Shown in pieces: positions 46,540 to 58,904 of a stretch of DNA of 64,000 nucleotides (the first letter of the stretch is position 1; every line of letters starts with the position of its first letter). Origin of the DNA: Cristatella mucedo (lineage: Eukaryota > Bryozoa > Phylactolaemata > Cristatellidae); NCBI GenBank assembly GCA_009760855.2, contig WPIO01000233.1, positions 170,212 to 234,211 on the forward strand, in the 5' to 3' direction. Below the pieces are notes generated by a model, which searched no databases, was not told where the DNA came from, and was given only the letters and a program-made list of their open reading frames with translations. Position numbers and translations under genes: made by a program.

Positions 46540-47520
46540 GACGTTTACAAGCCTATCACTAAGTCCTCCTTGATCACCTCTCATCTCGCCTGGGCATCGC
46601 TGGCACTGCTCTGCATTAGTTCAGGTCCTATCTCAGTGGGAGACACCAGAGTATTGACGTGAACTGACAAGGATCATCCGAGATACCTCTGAAACATGGG
46701 GGTACCTCAGGGCTCCGTGCTAGGTCCGGTTTTTTCACGGTTTATACTCTTCCTCTTGCTGATGTGATTGCCAAGCGCAAACTAGGCTTTCACTTCTATG
46801 TGGATGACACTCAGTTGTACCTTTGCTTTGAACCCTCGCAGCCTCTGAGCACCTCGAATTCTCGCAACTCACTTATGGCTACATTGATGTCATCTGCAAA
46901 TGGATGGGAGCAAATTTTCTGAAACTAAACGATGATAAAACTAACTTACTAGCTATGGGCAAAATCAGTGTGATTCAGAAATTGGAAAGGCTGATGCTAA
47001 ACAAGGGCTCTGCCAGCATATCTCAGGATCAATCAGCTCGAAATCTAGGTGTCACGATCCAGAGTGAACTCTCGTTAGACGACCACATTAGCTCCTCAAT
47101 CAAGTCTACCTACTCTCAGCTATATAATATTGCTAAACTTCGGGCATGCTTAGGCAAAATACCGCATCTGTATTGGTTAAAGCATTTGTGAAATCCTCTT
47201 TTCACTTGTGTCACCTACTGATTGTTGTCATACCGGCCTGTGTACTCAGGCTCTTACAGCTGGTGCAAAACTCTGCAGCTGGGCTTGTCTGTCGTAAGTG
47301 TCTAATTGGCCACATCTCACCACTTCTCGCCGACCTAGGCTACTTAACCACACTGGCATTCTGACCGTATCCATGTCACCCCTGACCATTTATTCTTGTG
47401 GTCTATTGAGCCTGCTACCACTAACCATTCGATCTTGCTTCTTTTTCAGCAAATGTTAGCACATAGAAAGAGATAGAGTTTTCTGAGGGCGCCTTATTAA
47501 GTGTGTTGTTATTATTATTT
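46540..47520 (+). pseudogene. LINE-A reverse transcriptase, broken
   Basis: Plus-strand LINE-A from just after RT motif A to the tail. Segments: RLGIAGTALH, SYLSGRHQSIDVN, GVPQGSVLGP equivalent (frameshifted), FYVDDTQLYLCF near 46795-46830, then an intact run MGANFLKLNDDKTNLLAMGK to QLYNIAKLRACL (46904-47150). It then frameshifts and an internal deletion removes most of the RT C-terminus (after about 47335). Hairpin and ATT tail at 47460-47520. Confidence 0.88.
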
Positions 47521-47940
47521 CTATCATTGAAGTTACCTGCCAATAGAAACTTGGCTCTCCCTTTGTCATTCTAGTCCTATGGTGATTCTATGAGTCTCCT
47601 CTGCATGCCTTGGCTTTTAATCGCTGCTTGATTTTGCTCAGCTTCTGCAAGGCCTCTGGTTGCCCAATTGCTGATATCTTAGAAAGTCGGTTGGCCAGGC
47701 TGCTGGCCCGGCCTAGTTAGGGAGCATCCCGACTGGGCCAAAACTCGGCTGCTAGCTTCTCCACTGCAGCAAATAACTTTAAAATGGGCAGTATCTATCT
47801 TTCAATTGAACTTCGTTGCTTACATTTTCTCTCTTTCTCAAATAACTGCACTGTGAGTGAAGGACAATGAGGTCGACAGTTCTATTGTTTGCAGAATCGT
47901 CGTACAGCGTTAGGCAGCTTGCTGTGGTTTTTTGTCATTC
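47521..47940. other. Nothing recognised
   Basis: Spacer between two LINE fragments; no coding signature. Confidence 0.4.
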
Positions 47941-48290
47941 TTTAGTGTGAAATGTTTGACTGACTAGAGTTACTACAAAGTTATGCGCCAGCACACTGTT
48001 TGTTATGGAATTGGTATTAGGATGAAAGAGTAGGGATTTACATAAGTCAATTTGTGATTTTCCTACTACATGCACCATCTTGGCAGTGTTAATGAGGCTG
48101 TGCAGCTGTAAAGTGATTAAAGCTCTGCATAGCTCCTTTAAGTTTCCATCAGCCGACTGAGCACGATGTCGTGCCTGACGAGGTTGATCAGTAGACTGCA
48201 CCAAAGCCGCAGACGAAGCCATCGACAGCAGTGGAAACAGCATTGGCTGGAGAAGCCCCAGTAGTCGCAGTGCACATCCAGACATTTGAT
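47941..48290 (-). mobile_element. Old LINE fragment
   Basis: A minus frame contains LITLQLHSLINTAKMVHVVG, then NSVLAHNFVVTLVSQ, which aligns loosely with the LINE-A segment reading YFELHNIAKIRACLDKD, KLVHAYVTSRID. Heavily diverged. Confidence 0.4.
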
Positions 48291-48317
48291 AATATTTGAT
48301 AATATATGTGCAGTATT

Positions 48318-48390
48318 TTTAAAGTGCCTACAGTGAGCTTCAGTTCACTGGTGGCTCTGTACGAATATTTTGCTACTACTATTATTAGCA
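48318..48390 (+). mobile_element. Degenerate LINE-A tail
   Basis: AAAGTGCCTACAGTGAGC...TTCACTGGTGGCTCTGTACGA followed by ACTACTATTATTA resembles the LINE-A hairpin and tail. The next 100 bp is a GCAGCA-rich imperfect repeat. Confidence 0.4.
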
Positions 48391-48399
48391 GTTGCAGCA

Positions 48400-49735
48400 G
48401 CTGCAGTAGAGGTTAGCAGCAAGGGCACTGGCAGCAGCATTTGCAGAAACAGCACCAGTAGCACCCGTGGCACTGCTATACTGGCATGCCAAGATGAAGA
48501 CTATTTTCTACCTGAGCATGTATGGTGACACAAGTCAAGTGACACAAGTTAGATATGATCGTGAATTCGGCAAGGGAGTTAGAGGTTCATCTGTTGTTGA
48601 GTTTTCTCCTCCTGCTTACCCACAGCTGAACTGGTGAATAAAGCCACCATCCTGGTTTGGCTGAGCTTCGGCTTAGCTTAGCAGTAGCTTAAAGCCAGCC
48701 ATATAAGAAAATCGTTGCTTGTATGACGATGTGGCCGCTTTACAATCACCTATACGTCCAGTGCACTGTCAGATGAGAAATCGGTGCATTCTACTGATTA
48801 GCTTGCATTACTTACTTTTCTTATTTCATCACGTAGGCCACCGGAACACGTGATGATTTAATCACGAATTTGAGTATCTTCAATTGCGATTTGTGTGAAA
48901 ACTCTTACCCAGTATCGATCAAAGCATGTGTAGTTATTTTTTAGTGAGCCTCCTACATTATAGCCAAATTCGGCAGTGAAGGTGCTATACATGATTGAGA
49001 ATTGTGATACTCAAAGCTAGTGAAGGTTTGCTCGTGCATCACTTATAGCCCACCTAATTTATAAAACTGTGTTTCCATGAAATGGCTGACCTTGGTCATA
49101 TTGTACAACTGTATACTGCTTTACAGAGGCAGTGAGTTGGTCTAGTACTATTTTGATCCAAATCTAAACTACACTGGGTGTACTTGATTCGCTGAATAAT
49201 CTAGCAATTAACACTTCTCGGCCACTGTTCAGGCGATATACCTATTACTGCGAAAGAATTAACAATTAAGGTTCTGTGCTGTACAAAATATAAAAAATTT
49301 GACTGAATGCCTGACGCTAGCATGCTGTAGTCTCCGTGTAGAACCTGGTGCTCAGAAAGAGAATATATATTGTAAGAGAACTTTTAAATTCAATGTAAAT
49401 AATCGCAAGTCTCTGGGTGGATTTGTATACGTACTATTAGATAAGTTGTAAATGTAAATTTACCTAGGTAATTCTTGAACGTTGGCATTTTGGTGAATAA
49501 GATGTTTCAATTTTCACCTGCCACTTTTGTATGTCGACGTCAATCAATTGAAGCGAACTGCGATTAGTCAGACCTTATTTCCCCGACATAATCTATGGAT
49601 TAGGATTGATCTTCTGCAGCATTAACCGCAAGCCCCAAAGTTAAATTTCCGCCAACTTAGACACTTTCTATTGGTTGACTGCTACCCTTAAGAAAAATAC
49701 TGTTCAATCTGAGTTGGGTACAATTATGTTTGCAG
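48400..49735. other. Nothing recognised
   Basis: Presumed upstream intron or 5' region of the CARD gene. No further exon could be supported. Confidence 0.4.
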
Positions 49736-49898
49736 CAAGACGATCTTTTCTCAAGATCAGTGCGAGTTTTCACCGGATAAGTTCAGGAGTATTTCTTCAA
49801 GAATATCGGGTGTGGTTACTCGAGAGCAAACGAAGGCTATTGCCGGTAAACTGTGGAGCATGAACAGGATTACTTTTGACGAAAAGCAAGCGATTATG
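49736..49898 (+). CDS. CARD exon, N-terminal half
   Basis: An exon after the acceptor TTATGTTTGCAG, starting one base before a codon and ending ATG/GTAAAT in phase 0. It reads CEFSPDKFRSISSRISGVVT, then REQTKAIAGKLWSMNRITFD, EKQAIM. The pattern (V.T.EQ...I...L.....ITF.E...I) matches helices 1-3 of a caspase recruitment domain. Together with the exon at 51655 it would make one complete CARD at the C-terminus of a protein whose 5' exons I could not find. CARDs recruit other CARD proteins by like-with-like contact, usually in the cytosol. An open frame in another phase over the same DNA (49675-49863) is a shadow. Confidence 0.6.
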
Positions 49899-50425
49899 GT
49901 AAATAGATTATGATGTGATTTACTTGGATCATGGTGGGTTTGTACATCACCCTGCATAAACGTCAGGATATGCACTTATTAAAATATGTTATAAAACGTA
50001 ACTTGATTGTGTCATTTTGAGATATAGTTACCGTTTGCCTTGTCCGTTTAAATGGTACCCTTGTCTCGAACAAAGCAGCTTGCATTCTCGACTCTAAATC
50101 CTTTTATGTCGCTATTACAAAATAGTACAGTAAGATATATTTTAATTTAGATGTGCATATATTGATACGTTTGATTAATAAGAATGTCACCTTCCATCGT
50201 ATCAATTTCTTTTTTCACTCGCTTTTTTACACCCTGCATGACCTTGTAATCCTGTTACATTTTTACCAGTGTGTACTTTAAATACCTAAATATATCAACT
50301 CCTCGGTTAAATCGGTCTACTTTAAGTAATGCAATTTAACAAACCTGCGAACGTCATCCATTGTGACCTATGCCGAGCCTGTTCACCCATTTGCTGTTAA
50401 AATTTTATATATATTTTGATATATG

Positions 50426-50427
<2 letters not shown>

Positions 50428-50462
<35 letters not shown>

Positions 50463-50476
50463 CTAGAAGAGTACAA

Positions 50477-50508
<32 letters not shown>

Positions 50509-50540
50509 TTATATAAAATTATATATATATATATATAATT
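50428..50540. repeat. (TA)n microsatellite cluster
   Basis: Three TA runs broken by short unique bits, in the intron between the two CARD exons. Confidence 0.9.
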
Positions 50541-51654
50541 GTATCTAATGATATATAACTCCAAGCTTTTAGTTCGGCTTGCTGGTGCAATAAAACCCTT
50601 ACTGCCATGCCAATCTCTGCATGCGGGCTTGTCTATTCTTAAGGTCAGAATATCTGTACTAGCTTCCCAGTATCAGTATAGTGACTTCGAGACTCTCCTA
50701 CTTGTATCTAACCTTATTCTTTTGCTTCGGTAAAGCCATCACAAAGACTTCCTTCTCAGACTGATAATAGAACCTCCGTATCCCCTACTCTGTTCATTTG
50801 GCTGCTCCTATAAAGAGCTTAAAATAATTTGGAGATACCAGTCGTATTTGTATGCCTTAAAAGCCTAAAACTCTCTTTGAACTGACGTCATGACATCCCT
50901 AGACTTGACTATTTTAAAAGTATGCTTTGACTTAAAAATTCCTCGTAGCATTTGATATCTGTGAAATTTTTCCTTAACGCAGATAAATTACTCATTGTTC
51001 GCCCTATCACTATCAAGAATTGCATGCTTCACTTACATCACATTTAAAGTGACTAGACAAAGATCTGCTACCCTTGAGATGCTTTTTTATGGTGCAAATT
51101 ATTTTCCCGTCTTTTTCTAGGCTGTAGTTTCTAACAAGAAATGGCGTTGCTTTGAAATCTCTTCTTAAAAAAAGGTTCGCTTTGTTAAGATGCTTTCGTT
51201 GAGATATCCCGTTAATTATTCATGACATCAGTGAATATAAGCTTGTGGATCGCGACCCCTTGCCGGTCGAAAGTCCGTTCACACGGTCATCTAAGACTAT
51301 CGGAAAACACGTTTTTCCACATTTTGCACACTTTAATTTAATGAGTGTGGGTCGACACACTACAAGGAACTTTATTCAAGGATTGAGGCATGAGGAATGT
51401 TGAGAATCACTGCATTATATGTTCAAATTATCAGCACTCCCCGCACCAGTGCAATTTTCTGGCAATGTTCATCCTGACTTCCTGTCAGTTGTGAAATCAT
51501 TCTTATTACAAAACAATCCTATAACTCACGAGTTCCTCAGGTATTTGCACTAGCCTCTAAATTAATTTCCGTAGATATGTTTTCTTGAATGCTCTTATTT
51601 TTATGCTATGGTGGTCCTGAAAATTTCCTTCGATTGAATTTTTTTATTTTTCAG

Positions 51655-51825
51655 GCATTTTCAAACAATACGGACATGGTAAACGAGCTCGTCGATACTC
51701 TTGTCAAGAAAGAGCCGAAAGGCATAAAGGATCTGTATGCTGCCTCGATTCAGGCTGAGGCCTTTAGATTAGCTGCTTGGTTGTGCACCAAGCAGCAGTG
51801 CCAAAACCCAGTTCATTCGAAGTAG
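51655..51825 (+). CDS. CARD exon, C-terminal half and stop
   Basis: A strong acceptor (pyrimidine tract, then TTTTTCAG) and then AFSNNTDMVNELVDTLVKK, EPKGIKDLYAASIQAEAF, RLAAWLCTKQQ, ending SK and TAG at 51823. This matches CARD helices 4-6: the family pattern is a short polar loop, (L/V)..(L/I)...L..K.......(F/L).......(L)..LL, as in APAF1-type CARDs. Phase 0 at the 5' end matches the phase 0 end of 49736-49898. It is the terminal exon. Whether this CARD belongs to its own gene or is a distant 3' exon of the ROCO gene cannot be told here. Confidence 0.7.
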   Translation, partial: AFSNNTDMVNELVDTLVKKEPKGIKDLYAASIQAEAFRLAAWLCTKQQCQNPVHSK

Positions 51826-52538
51826 AATTATTTCAGATCTATCTGCTCGATCGTAAAGTGCAGTAAGCATTCAAAGAGCGAGGCATGCCAAACGAAGCAC
51901 GACTATATTTCGATTTTGAAGCGTGGACGATGTCACCATCCAGGGAAGAACCTCCAGAGTAGCTGCTTTATTTCTTATGGCCGATTTTTCTGCTATTGAT
52001 TTGAATCGAAAATAGTGTTTTATTATGTGTACTCTCATAGACGCTGTGCATAATATAATTTACCAAGCTATTACTGAATTGCTTCCTGTCACTGCACTAG
52101 GCTATCTAGGAATGCTCCTCACAAAAACCAAAGCTAAGTAACGCAATTCATACTTCACGGAACTATATATGGTAAATGGTTTTCCGAGGATGACCCTGTC
52201 TTTCAAGCAGATCTTACTTTTCCAGTTCTAGCTTTGTAGCAGACCAATGCTGTCAGTGTTTTCCAGCTACAGCTTGAGCTAGCTAAGTTAATGTATTGGA
52301 AAGCTACCGGAATGAGAGTAATCAAAAGATAGTTTCGTTGTGCAAGCATGTGGTAAGCAGCTGGAAGGCCCTCACCGAATTTACTAAGCTAGCTGGGCTG
52401 GATAGGGCGGTGGACACTATAGCCTTATAAAGTAAAGATTTCCTTAGTTCGCTACGGGTGCAATTTCCATATCAAGCCTGTGGTTTGTGCCGGTCATTGC
52501 CGATTGATGAGTTTACATAGTAATGAATCGACAAGACA
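51826..52538. other. 3' flank of the CARD gene
   Basis: No clear AATAAA close to the stop; nothing else recognised. Confidence 0.35.
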
Positions 52539-53300
52539 ATGACATCACAAGATGGAGCAACGCAAGTAAAACATTACGTACCCATAGGAGGCAGTAGCAA
52601 GAAAAAAAACTTTAAAGGAAGCCACTCAACGCCACTCGTGCACAATGCAGCCGAGAAGGAGCGAGTGACAAACTCTACAACGCGAAGACGGCACAGAGAA
52701 GCAGCTAGGAAGCGGTCAATAGGCGCTGTCAATGATTAGCAAATGCCTCATCTGCGAGAAGGTCGAAAATAGAAAGACATGTACGATTCAAGTACTTAAT
52801 GACCCAGGCTGTGGTATGGAGTTCATGCTCGATAGTAGGACCAGCTGACAAGCAAAGCTGGACATTCCAAGTTTTTAGTTTGTAGTCACGTCTGCAATAG
52901 AAAGCAACAATGGCATTTCACACAGCATTTCGATAACTTAAGCTGATGCGTTATAATATTGTTCCCTAGTCCACTCATTAAAGCAATTGCACATGCAGAA
53001 ACTGATATTCTGCGACGACTGTCCTGTTGATGTGCAATCGCTTGCCTCCGGCCTCGTGATAAATATTTGGATAACGATTCTGAAGAAATTATATGTACGA
53101 ATTAAATGTTTGCTATATCCCTAGGAATAGGCACACATCTATAGTTGCCGGACCTACGCGCGTGCAGGTTCCTATGCCTAAAGCTGCGAATGGAGTCGCC
53201 ATCGCTCGGCTTCATCGAATCGATCGAAGGAATCGCTGAGTTATTGGGAACTGGTGGCTCAGCTCCACACAGAAAAATACAAAGCGCCATTTCAGATCAT
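52539..53300 (+). pseudogene. LTR retrotransposon gag/protease remnant
   Basis: Plus strand. A basic gag-like frame (52539-52739) is followed, in another frame, by CLICEKVENRKTCTIQVL and then GMEFMLDSRTS (52744-52850), resembling the junction of gag and aspartic protease where DSGT/DTGA is expected; here the glycine is replaced and a stop follows. The rest to 53300 is unreadable. RT, RNase H and integrase are missing. Confidence 0.4.
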
Positions 53301-53640
53301 GAGTGCACCGAGTTTTAGTGCCTAATCAAACCGACAACAGGTCGCATCGTAGTTGGATAATTAGGCAAGGAATTGTGACCGTAGCGGCCTCGTGGGCAGC
53401 TATATGAATTGGTCATGCAATGGACTGACTCTTCTCTCTCTGTGATTGGCCGGATGTATGTGCCAAAGCCAATCGTGGCTGGCGTGTTAATAGCTGTATA
53501 AAATTGGCACCGGAGTTGCGACCTGCATGCGTGTGCGAGCACCAGTTGGTCATTGGCCTCAGGACCCGGCCGGTGTGAGCTGTCTCGCTGGGAGCCGTCA
53601 GGAGGGCTATGCCACTTTGCAATAAAGTTGTCTCTCACAA
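53301..53640 (+). mobile_element. Probable LTR (plus strand)
   Basis: GC-richer than its surroundings, with a TATA-like TGTATAAAATTGG (53494-53506) and AATAAAG (53621-53627) about 120 bp apart, then TCTCTCACA. This order (promoter, then poly(A) signal, then CA) fits U3-R-U5 of an LTR. It lies downstream of gag/protease-like sequence. The 5' boundary is uncertain. Confidence 0.45.
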
Positions 53641-53755
53641 TGCCTAATAAATTAATTGAGTAGATGCAGGCTGGCGGGTAAACAGGGAGCAGCAGTAAGT
53701 GAGTGCTGTGACATGGTGTGCAAATAAGAGGCGTCTGCTATGCTGCCAAAGCATG

Positions 53756-54962
53756 ATAATAATAATAGTAATAATGTAATTGATGAAGTGCCCTATGAGA
53801 ACTTAATCTCTTTCTAGGCGCTTTACATTTCCTGCAAAGGGAAATGCAATTGAATGGTAAGTAAAATCATGTTGAAAAACAAACAAAATGAATAACATGG
53901 TTAGGGGTTACATGCACAGGGTCAGCATGCAAATGTGGTTAGTGGCAGCATGCCCAGTGTCAGCACTCATAAGCACGAAAAGGGACGAATCACAGGGACC
54001 CAATAAATGTTGTCCTAAATAGGTGTGTTTTTAAGTTCCTTTTAAATGTGGTCAGGTCAGGGGATGTTCTGACGCAGGTCGGGAGGCAGTTCCAGGCTTT
54101 GCGAGCATACGAACTAAATGCACGGTCTCCAAAGGATTTAAGGTTTGTACGAGGTATTCCTAGACTGTTAGATTCCGAAAAGCGGGTGGTACGATGCTTG
54201 GCCTGATGGGGTAGTATATCTGACAGATAGGCTGGAGCCATTGAATGAAGGGACCTAAAAGCGAGCGACAAAACCTTGAAGTCAATCCGTTGCTTGACTG
54301 GTAGCCAGTGCAGGTCGGCGAGAAGTGGAGTAATGTGGCAACTTCGACTCTCACGGCAGACAAGCCTAGCTGCAGAGTTTTGCACCAGCTGCAATCGCCT
54401 GATCGCACATGATGGTAGGCCAGTAAGCAGTGAGAAGTCAATACGGGATGTCACGTATGCATGGACCAACTTAGATGTGGTATCCTTATCTAAACAAGCA
54501 CGAATTTTAGCAATGTTATGAAGCTCAAAATAGGCAGAGTTGACTGTGGAGCTGATATGGTCGTTTAATGGGAGGTCGCTTTGGAATATGACACCTAGAT
54601 TTCGAGCTGATTCGACAGGAGATATGCTGGCAGAGCCAATTTTGGGAGACAGCCTTTCCAATCTCTGAATCACACTGGGTTTGCCCATAACTAGTAAGTT
54701 AGTTTTGTCATCGTTTAGTTTTAGAAAATTTGCTGCCATCGATACGGGGATGTCACCAATGCATGCAGCAAGTGAGTTTAGAGAATTTGAGGTGCTCGAA
54801 GGCTGGGAGGGATCAAAGCAAAGGTTCAAATGAGTGTCATCTACATAGAAGTGAAAGCCTAGATTGTGCTTGGCAATCACATCAGCAAGAGGGAGAGTAT
54901 AAACCGTGAAAAGAACCGGACCTAGCACAGAGCCCTGAGGTACTCCATATTTCAGAGGTACT
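53756..54962 (-). mobile_element. LINE-A, youngest-looking RT C-terminal half
   Basis: Minus strand. An uninterrupted frame of 312 residues (54928-53990) plus open sequence up to 54962, where the element is cut just at the GVPQG motif. It includes the catalytic box FYVDDTHLNL, LKLNDDKTNLLVMGK, LQLVQNSAARLVCRE, ITPLLADLHWLPV and the terminal KTHLFRTTF. Length is about half of a full RT. The 3' UTR, hairpin (about 53790-53830) and an AAT tail with one AGT interruption (53757-53775) are present. No start of its own; it cannot encode a working enzyme. Confidence 0.93.
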
Positions 54963-55481
54963 TCATGCTTATTTATTTTATTTCATGACGACAGCTTTCG
55001 CTAATATTTGCCGTCGTCAATGCGTCAGAATAGCATGACTAAAGTAATGAAGGCTTTCGGCTAAGTAAAAGTCGTAATCTTAATTGCCAATCACTTTGAC
55101 TAACAGCTAAGAATATAATTATAACTAAACGTATTTCCTATAACGGACTGATAACTTTATAAACTGAGTTGAGACTAGAACTGCTGCATATCCACCTGGG
55201 CGAGTGAGACACAGCACGGCTGCCACAGTTATATATAGTTGCTCGTCGACCATAAGTTATAAAAGTTGCGAAGATTGATCGCACAGGATAAGAGAAGGAG
55301 AAAAGTGTGAAAACCTGTAGGATCACTTTAGTACTTTTTTGTAAAAGGTTTTTTTAAAACTTTACTTTACCTGAGAGGCTTGCATTACATTTCAAGACCA
55401 AGTACAGTGGTACCTCGGCTTACAGCTTTAATTCATTCTTGAGCTAGAGCTCTTAGCTCACGTTAGAGGCACATACGCAAC
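54963..55481. other. Nothing recognised
   Basis: Unique spacer between LINE-A and the 2.6-kb block. No coding signature. Confidence 0.45.
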
Positions 55482-55961
55482 TCTAGCTCCGTATCCACCA
55501 GCTTTGCCAAGGTTAGGTGCGTGCTTTTTGTGACAAAGGCCGTGGGCTTGAGCTCGTCTTCGAATGTTAAGCGCCTGTATAGTGATGAGCTTAAAAAATA
55601 ACTCTGATACACTGCCGTAGTTCTAAATTTTTCAAAAATAAGCGTCGGCCACCTGCCATTTGAATTTGCGATCGTTAATGGCATTCCTAGTTTACCTATC
55701 AAATATCAGCCTGTTTTACATTCGAATGCTGCTCACAATGGCACCATCTCAAATGGCCCATCTCAAACTTACAATGGCCCATCTCAGAGAGCAGCCAGAT
55801 AATTTTGTCTGTTGTATAAAGTTGGCTTTTTAAAAATAAGCATGGGCAGCTACTATTTTGAGTCCGCATTGTGAACAACTATGTCATGGGTTAGCTCAGA
55901 AAATGTTATACAATTAGACGCATCTGTTCTCATTAAATGGCGAGTTCAGCGGCCTAAGCAA

Positions 55962-56940
55962 CAATGGATGGACCATCCACCCTCCAGTACATCCCACCCC
56001 CGACTACAACATTCCCTCTTGGGGTAGGGCATTTCTTCCTTTCTCGCATAGAAATGCCATGATATAAACTGTCTTGTTAACATATCTTATAAGACTATTA
56101 TGCTATATATAAAATATATATATATATATATAACATATGTAATATGTAAAATATATAGCATAGTCCTTCATTTTAGTAAAACTTGTTGTAATCGCTCCTT
56201 TGCAGCTGGCTGTCTTCTGCTGTGTATATTCCATCTTATCCGATTCATCTCTTCGCCTTCTTGGTATAAGAACTCACCATTCAATCGCGTTTTCCTTTGC
56301 TGCAAATGTAATGCACCTGAAAGAGATTGAGTTCTCTGAGGGCGCTATATCAAGTGCATTAGTATTATTATAAGAATAGCCGTCATGACTAAACTGAACG
56401 CCACCTCGATTACAGTTGATAAATTTCATCGCGATATCGGTAAGGTTGTTCGTCTTAGTCGTTCGTAAACCTGATCACGTTACGATTCTACTCAGTAATA
56501 CGGTATTATGTATACCCATTTCCATAAACATGGTTCACAATTTGCTACCCACTGTTCTTTTTCTCGTGCGTAGACTAGCTGCTCACATCCATATCGCTCA
56601 CCGAGAAATCGTGCGAGCAGACATCAGTAGCTTGACATATTAATCGCCGTGGATGTTTGCACCTCCTTTGCTTCCCGTTAATCTTTTGAGCATAGTTGAC
56701 TAGTGGCCTATACAAAGTACAGTTTCTTATTACACTACTAAAATTGGCTGTGTACTGCAAGGCCAACTAGTGAATGTGTCATACGGAATTAACAAAACTT
56801 CCAATTATACTTAGCTGCATTTATTTGTTATATTTTATTCTTAGTTATACATTCATCAATATAGTGGGAAAATTCCTTCCTCGGGGGAAATGTCCTAGGT
56901 CCACCAGTGTGGGAAATGTCCGCAATAAATGTCCTACATT
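55962..56940. mobile_element. Foldback (Mutator-like) element 2, copy 2
   Basis: Perfect 9-bp direct flanks CCTAAGCAA (55953-55961 and 56941-56949). Inverted arms with GGGGAAATGTCC-type repeats (right arm 56870-56940) and CCCTCTTGGGGTAGGGCATT on the left. It contains a 96-bp LINE-A tail insertion absent from copy 1. Confidence 0.72.
56273..56368 (+). mobile_element. LINE-A tail insertion with target duplication
   Basis: About 96 bp: end of the 3' UTR, hairpin (TGCACCTGAAAGAGATTGAG...GGGCGCTATATC) and ATT tail. TATAAGAA flanks it on both sides (56265-56272, 56369-56376). The empty site in copy 1 reads GGTTTAAGGATAGCCGTC at about 29249-29266. Confidence 0.8.
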
Positions 56941-58139
56941 CCTAAGCAATAGAGTAACTCCGCGTTTCGAGCAGCAATACAGCTAGATAGAGATTCAGTT
57001 CTCCTAGGGTGATATACAAGCTATTTATGTCAATATAAAGGTAGTTTTTAGGTATTCTAGTGTAGAGAGAAAGCGATTTCGTTCTCTGAGGGCACTATTA
57101 CAAATGCGTTGTTACAATTATCATTAAAAATTCATTATATATCTATAATATATATATATATATATTATTCCAACTTAAATGCATAGGTGTTAATTATTTT
57201 ACGAACAATTTTTTTTACTTGGCATGTGCGTTTTCATGTTCTCATGAAAATGGCCTCCTTTAGCCAGACTTATACGGGACAGTAGGATGGTAACGTGTTT
57301 TTTCACCGAAATTACAGCAATTCCCTTGTCGTGCCTGCACGTATTTAATTAATCATACTTAAATAGGTAGCTTGAAAGTTCATGGCCACATGTGCAATAA
57401 TAAATATATGATTATTGTTTAACCGAAGCATTCTCATTTGATCGTGCATTTTGGCTTTAAAAGATCTCAGTAACACGGTTGCAGGGGTGCCGGCAAAGTA
57501 ATCGACAACGACGTCACCATGGATTGAGCCGGTTCGCATAGTGTGGGGTCCATTGACACTATAGTTTTGTAAGCCATGGCAGTGCTCGCTTGGAGCTTGC
57601 GTAATTTTTTATGCCTGAGTTTCTGGCGGCGCCAAGGATCTTATATACAGTCTAAAGAAATTGTGATATCCATTCACCACTTCTACCGACCACCCTTAAA
57701 CATGTAGTAAAATTGCACTATCAAAATGATACGCCTGAATAGCTAAGAAGGGATACGTCACTATACGTTGGAGCCTCTACCTAAAGTACTTGTTTCAAAC
57801 GCGTAGGAAACAGCCTTCTGCATGGCACTATCTCCCGGAGTTAAGCTAATGACTCTAGTGATCGAGCCAATTTGAGGTATTATTGTCATACATGACAGGA
57901 TGTCGTACAGACGTTTGCATTACTCGGTATTTTGGCATTCCTATATTTCACATGAAGATGAACTGACAGAGAAGCTGGGGCCACCTAATACATGGTGTGT
58001 AGCTTTTGGATGAACTCTGTGCTTTGTAAGAATTTGCAGTGCATAACCATGCCCCATGAACTATTAAAAATAATTACTATCTACTTAACAGCTAATGAAT
58101 ATTACTCAGGTCAAGTGGTACTGCGTCAGTCATTAAACC

Positions 58140-58904
58140 GTTGTGTAAAAAACTTAATTTCTAGCTGACATTTGACTCCGGACGTTCGGGCTTCATTTGC
58201 TATGCATCTGAAACTGTATTAAGGACATAGCTGTCTCAGTCAGCTGCATGTAAGCACATGCTGAAACGTTACAGGCAGGCGTAGTGGTTCAGAAAATGTG
58301 TATGCCTTTGCAAAGACACTCTGCACACATTGTTGGCTCATTTTTGATAGGTAGCCGGGCTTCCAAGAAGGTACCACACCTCGAGCGCATGATTCATGGC
58401 TTGTTTTGGATTTTGCCGTGTGGCTGGGTAAATCTGTGTGCCCCTGACTTCCACATTCTGCCGCATGGTTGCCCTAAAGAGAAGACGTGTTCGTTTGACT
58501 AACAGATGTCGATTTATAAATTTTTGTATTCTTAGCTTTTCGTTGTGTAAACTAGGACAACGCTGACAGTTTAATCTTGTAACTACTAATTTTAAGCTTA
58601 GCAAATTAGATTCTGAAAGTTCCTACATCAACTAGTCCAGGTGTGTGCACGTGTGTTTTCGTGCGCCTGCTAGCTATCATGAATGCTAATGCTTGTGGGT
58701 TCCAGTGGGTAGTGTAAGTGTAATGGGTCGATTAGAGTGTTGGTATCGGTAAGTGGATTATATGGGTGGGTAATACAGGTAGGGTTTTGTATGTGGTAAT
58801 TGTTTGTGTCTATGAGTGGATATTTTTTAGGCGTGAGTTTGTGCCTTGTCACGAGTGTGTGCCCAGCATATGACTTACAGTGTGTAATATACATAATAAT
58901 TTCT
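58140..58904. other. Nothing recognised
   Basis: A TG-rich stretch at about 58640-58870; small frames at 58284-58502 and 58338-58604 match nothing I know. Confidence 0.4.

Larger units (their letters stand above)
55482..58139. repeat. 2.6-kb interspersed block, copy 2
   Basis: Collinear, diverged copy of 28538-31185 in the same orientation. It includes the SINE head (55482-55640, B-box GGGCTTGAGCT at 55544-55554), a small tandem repeat of AATGGC(A/C)CATCTCA near 55738-55785, foldback element 2, a LINE-tail-like stretch (57060-57115), a short TA run, and the 3' part. Confidence 0.75.
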
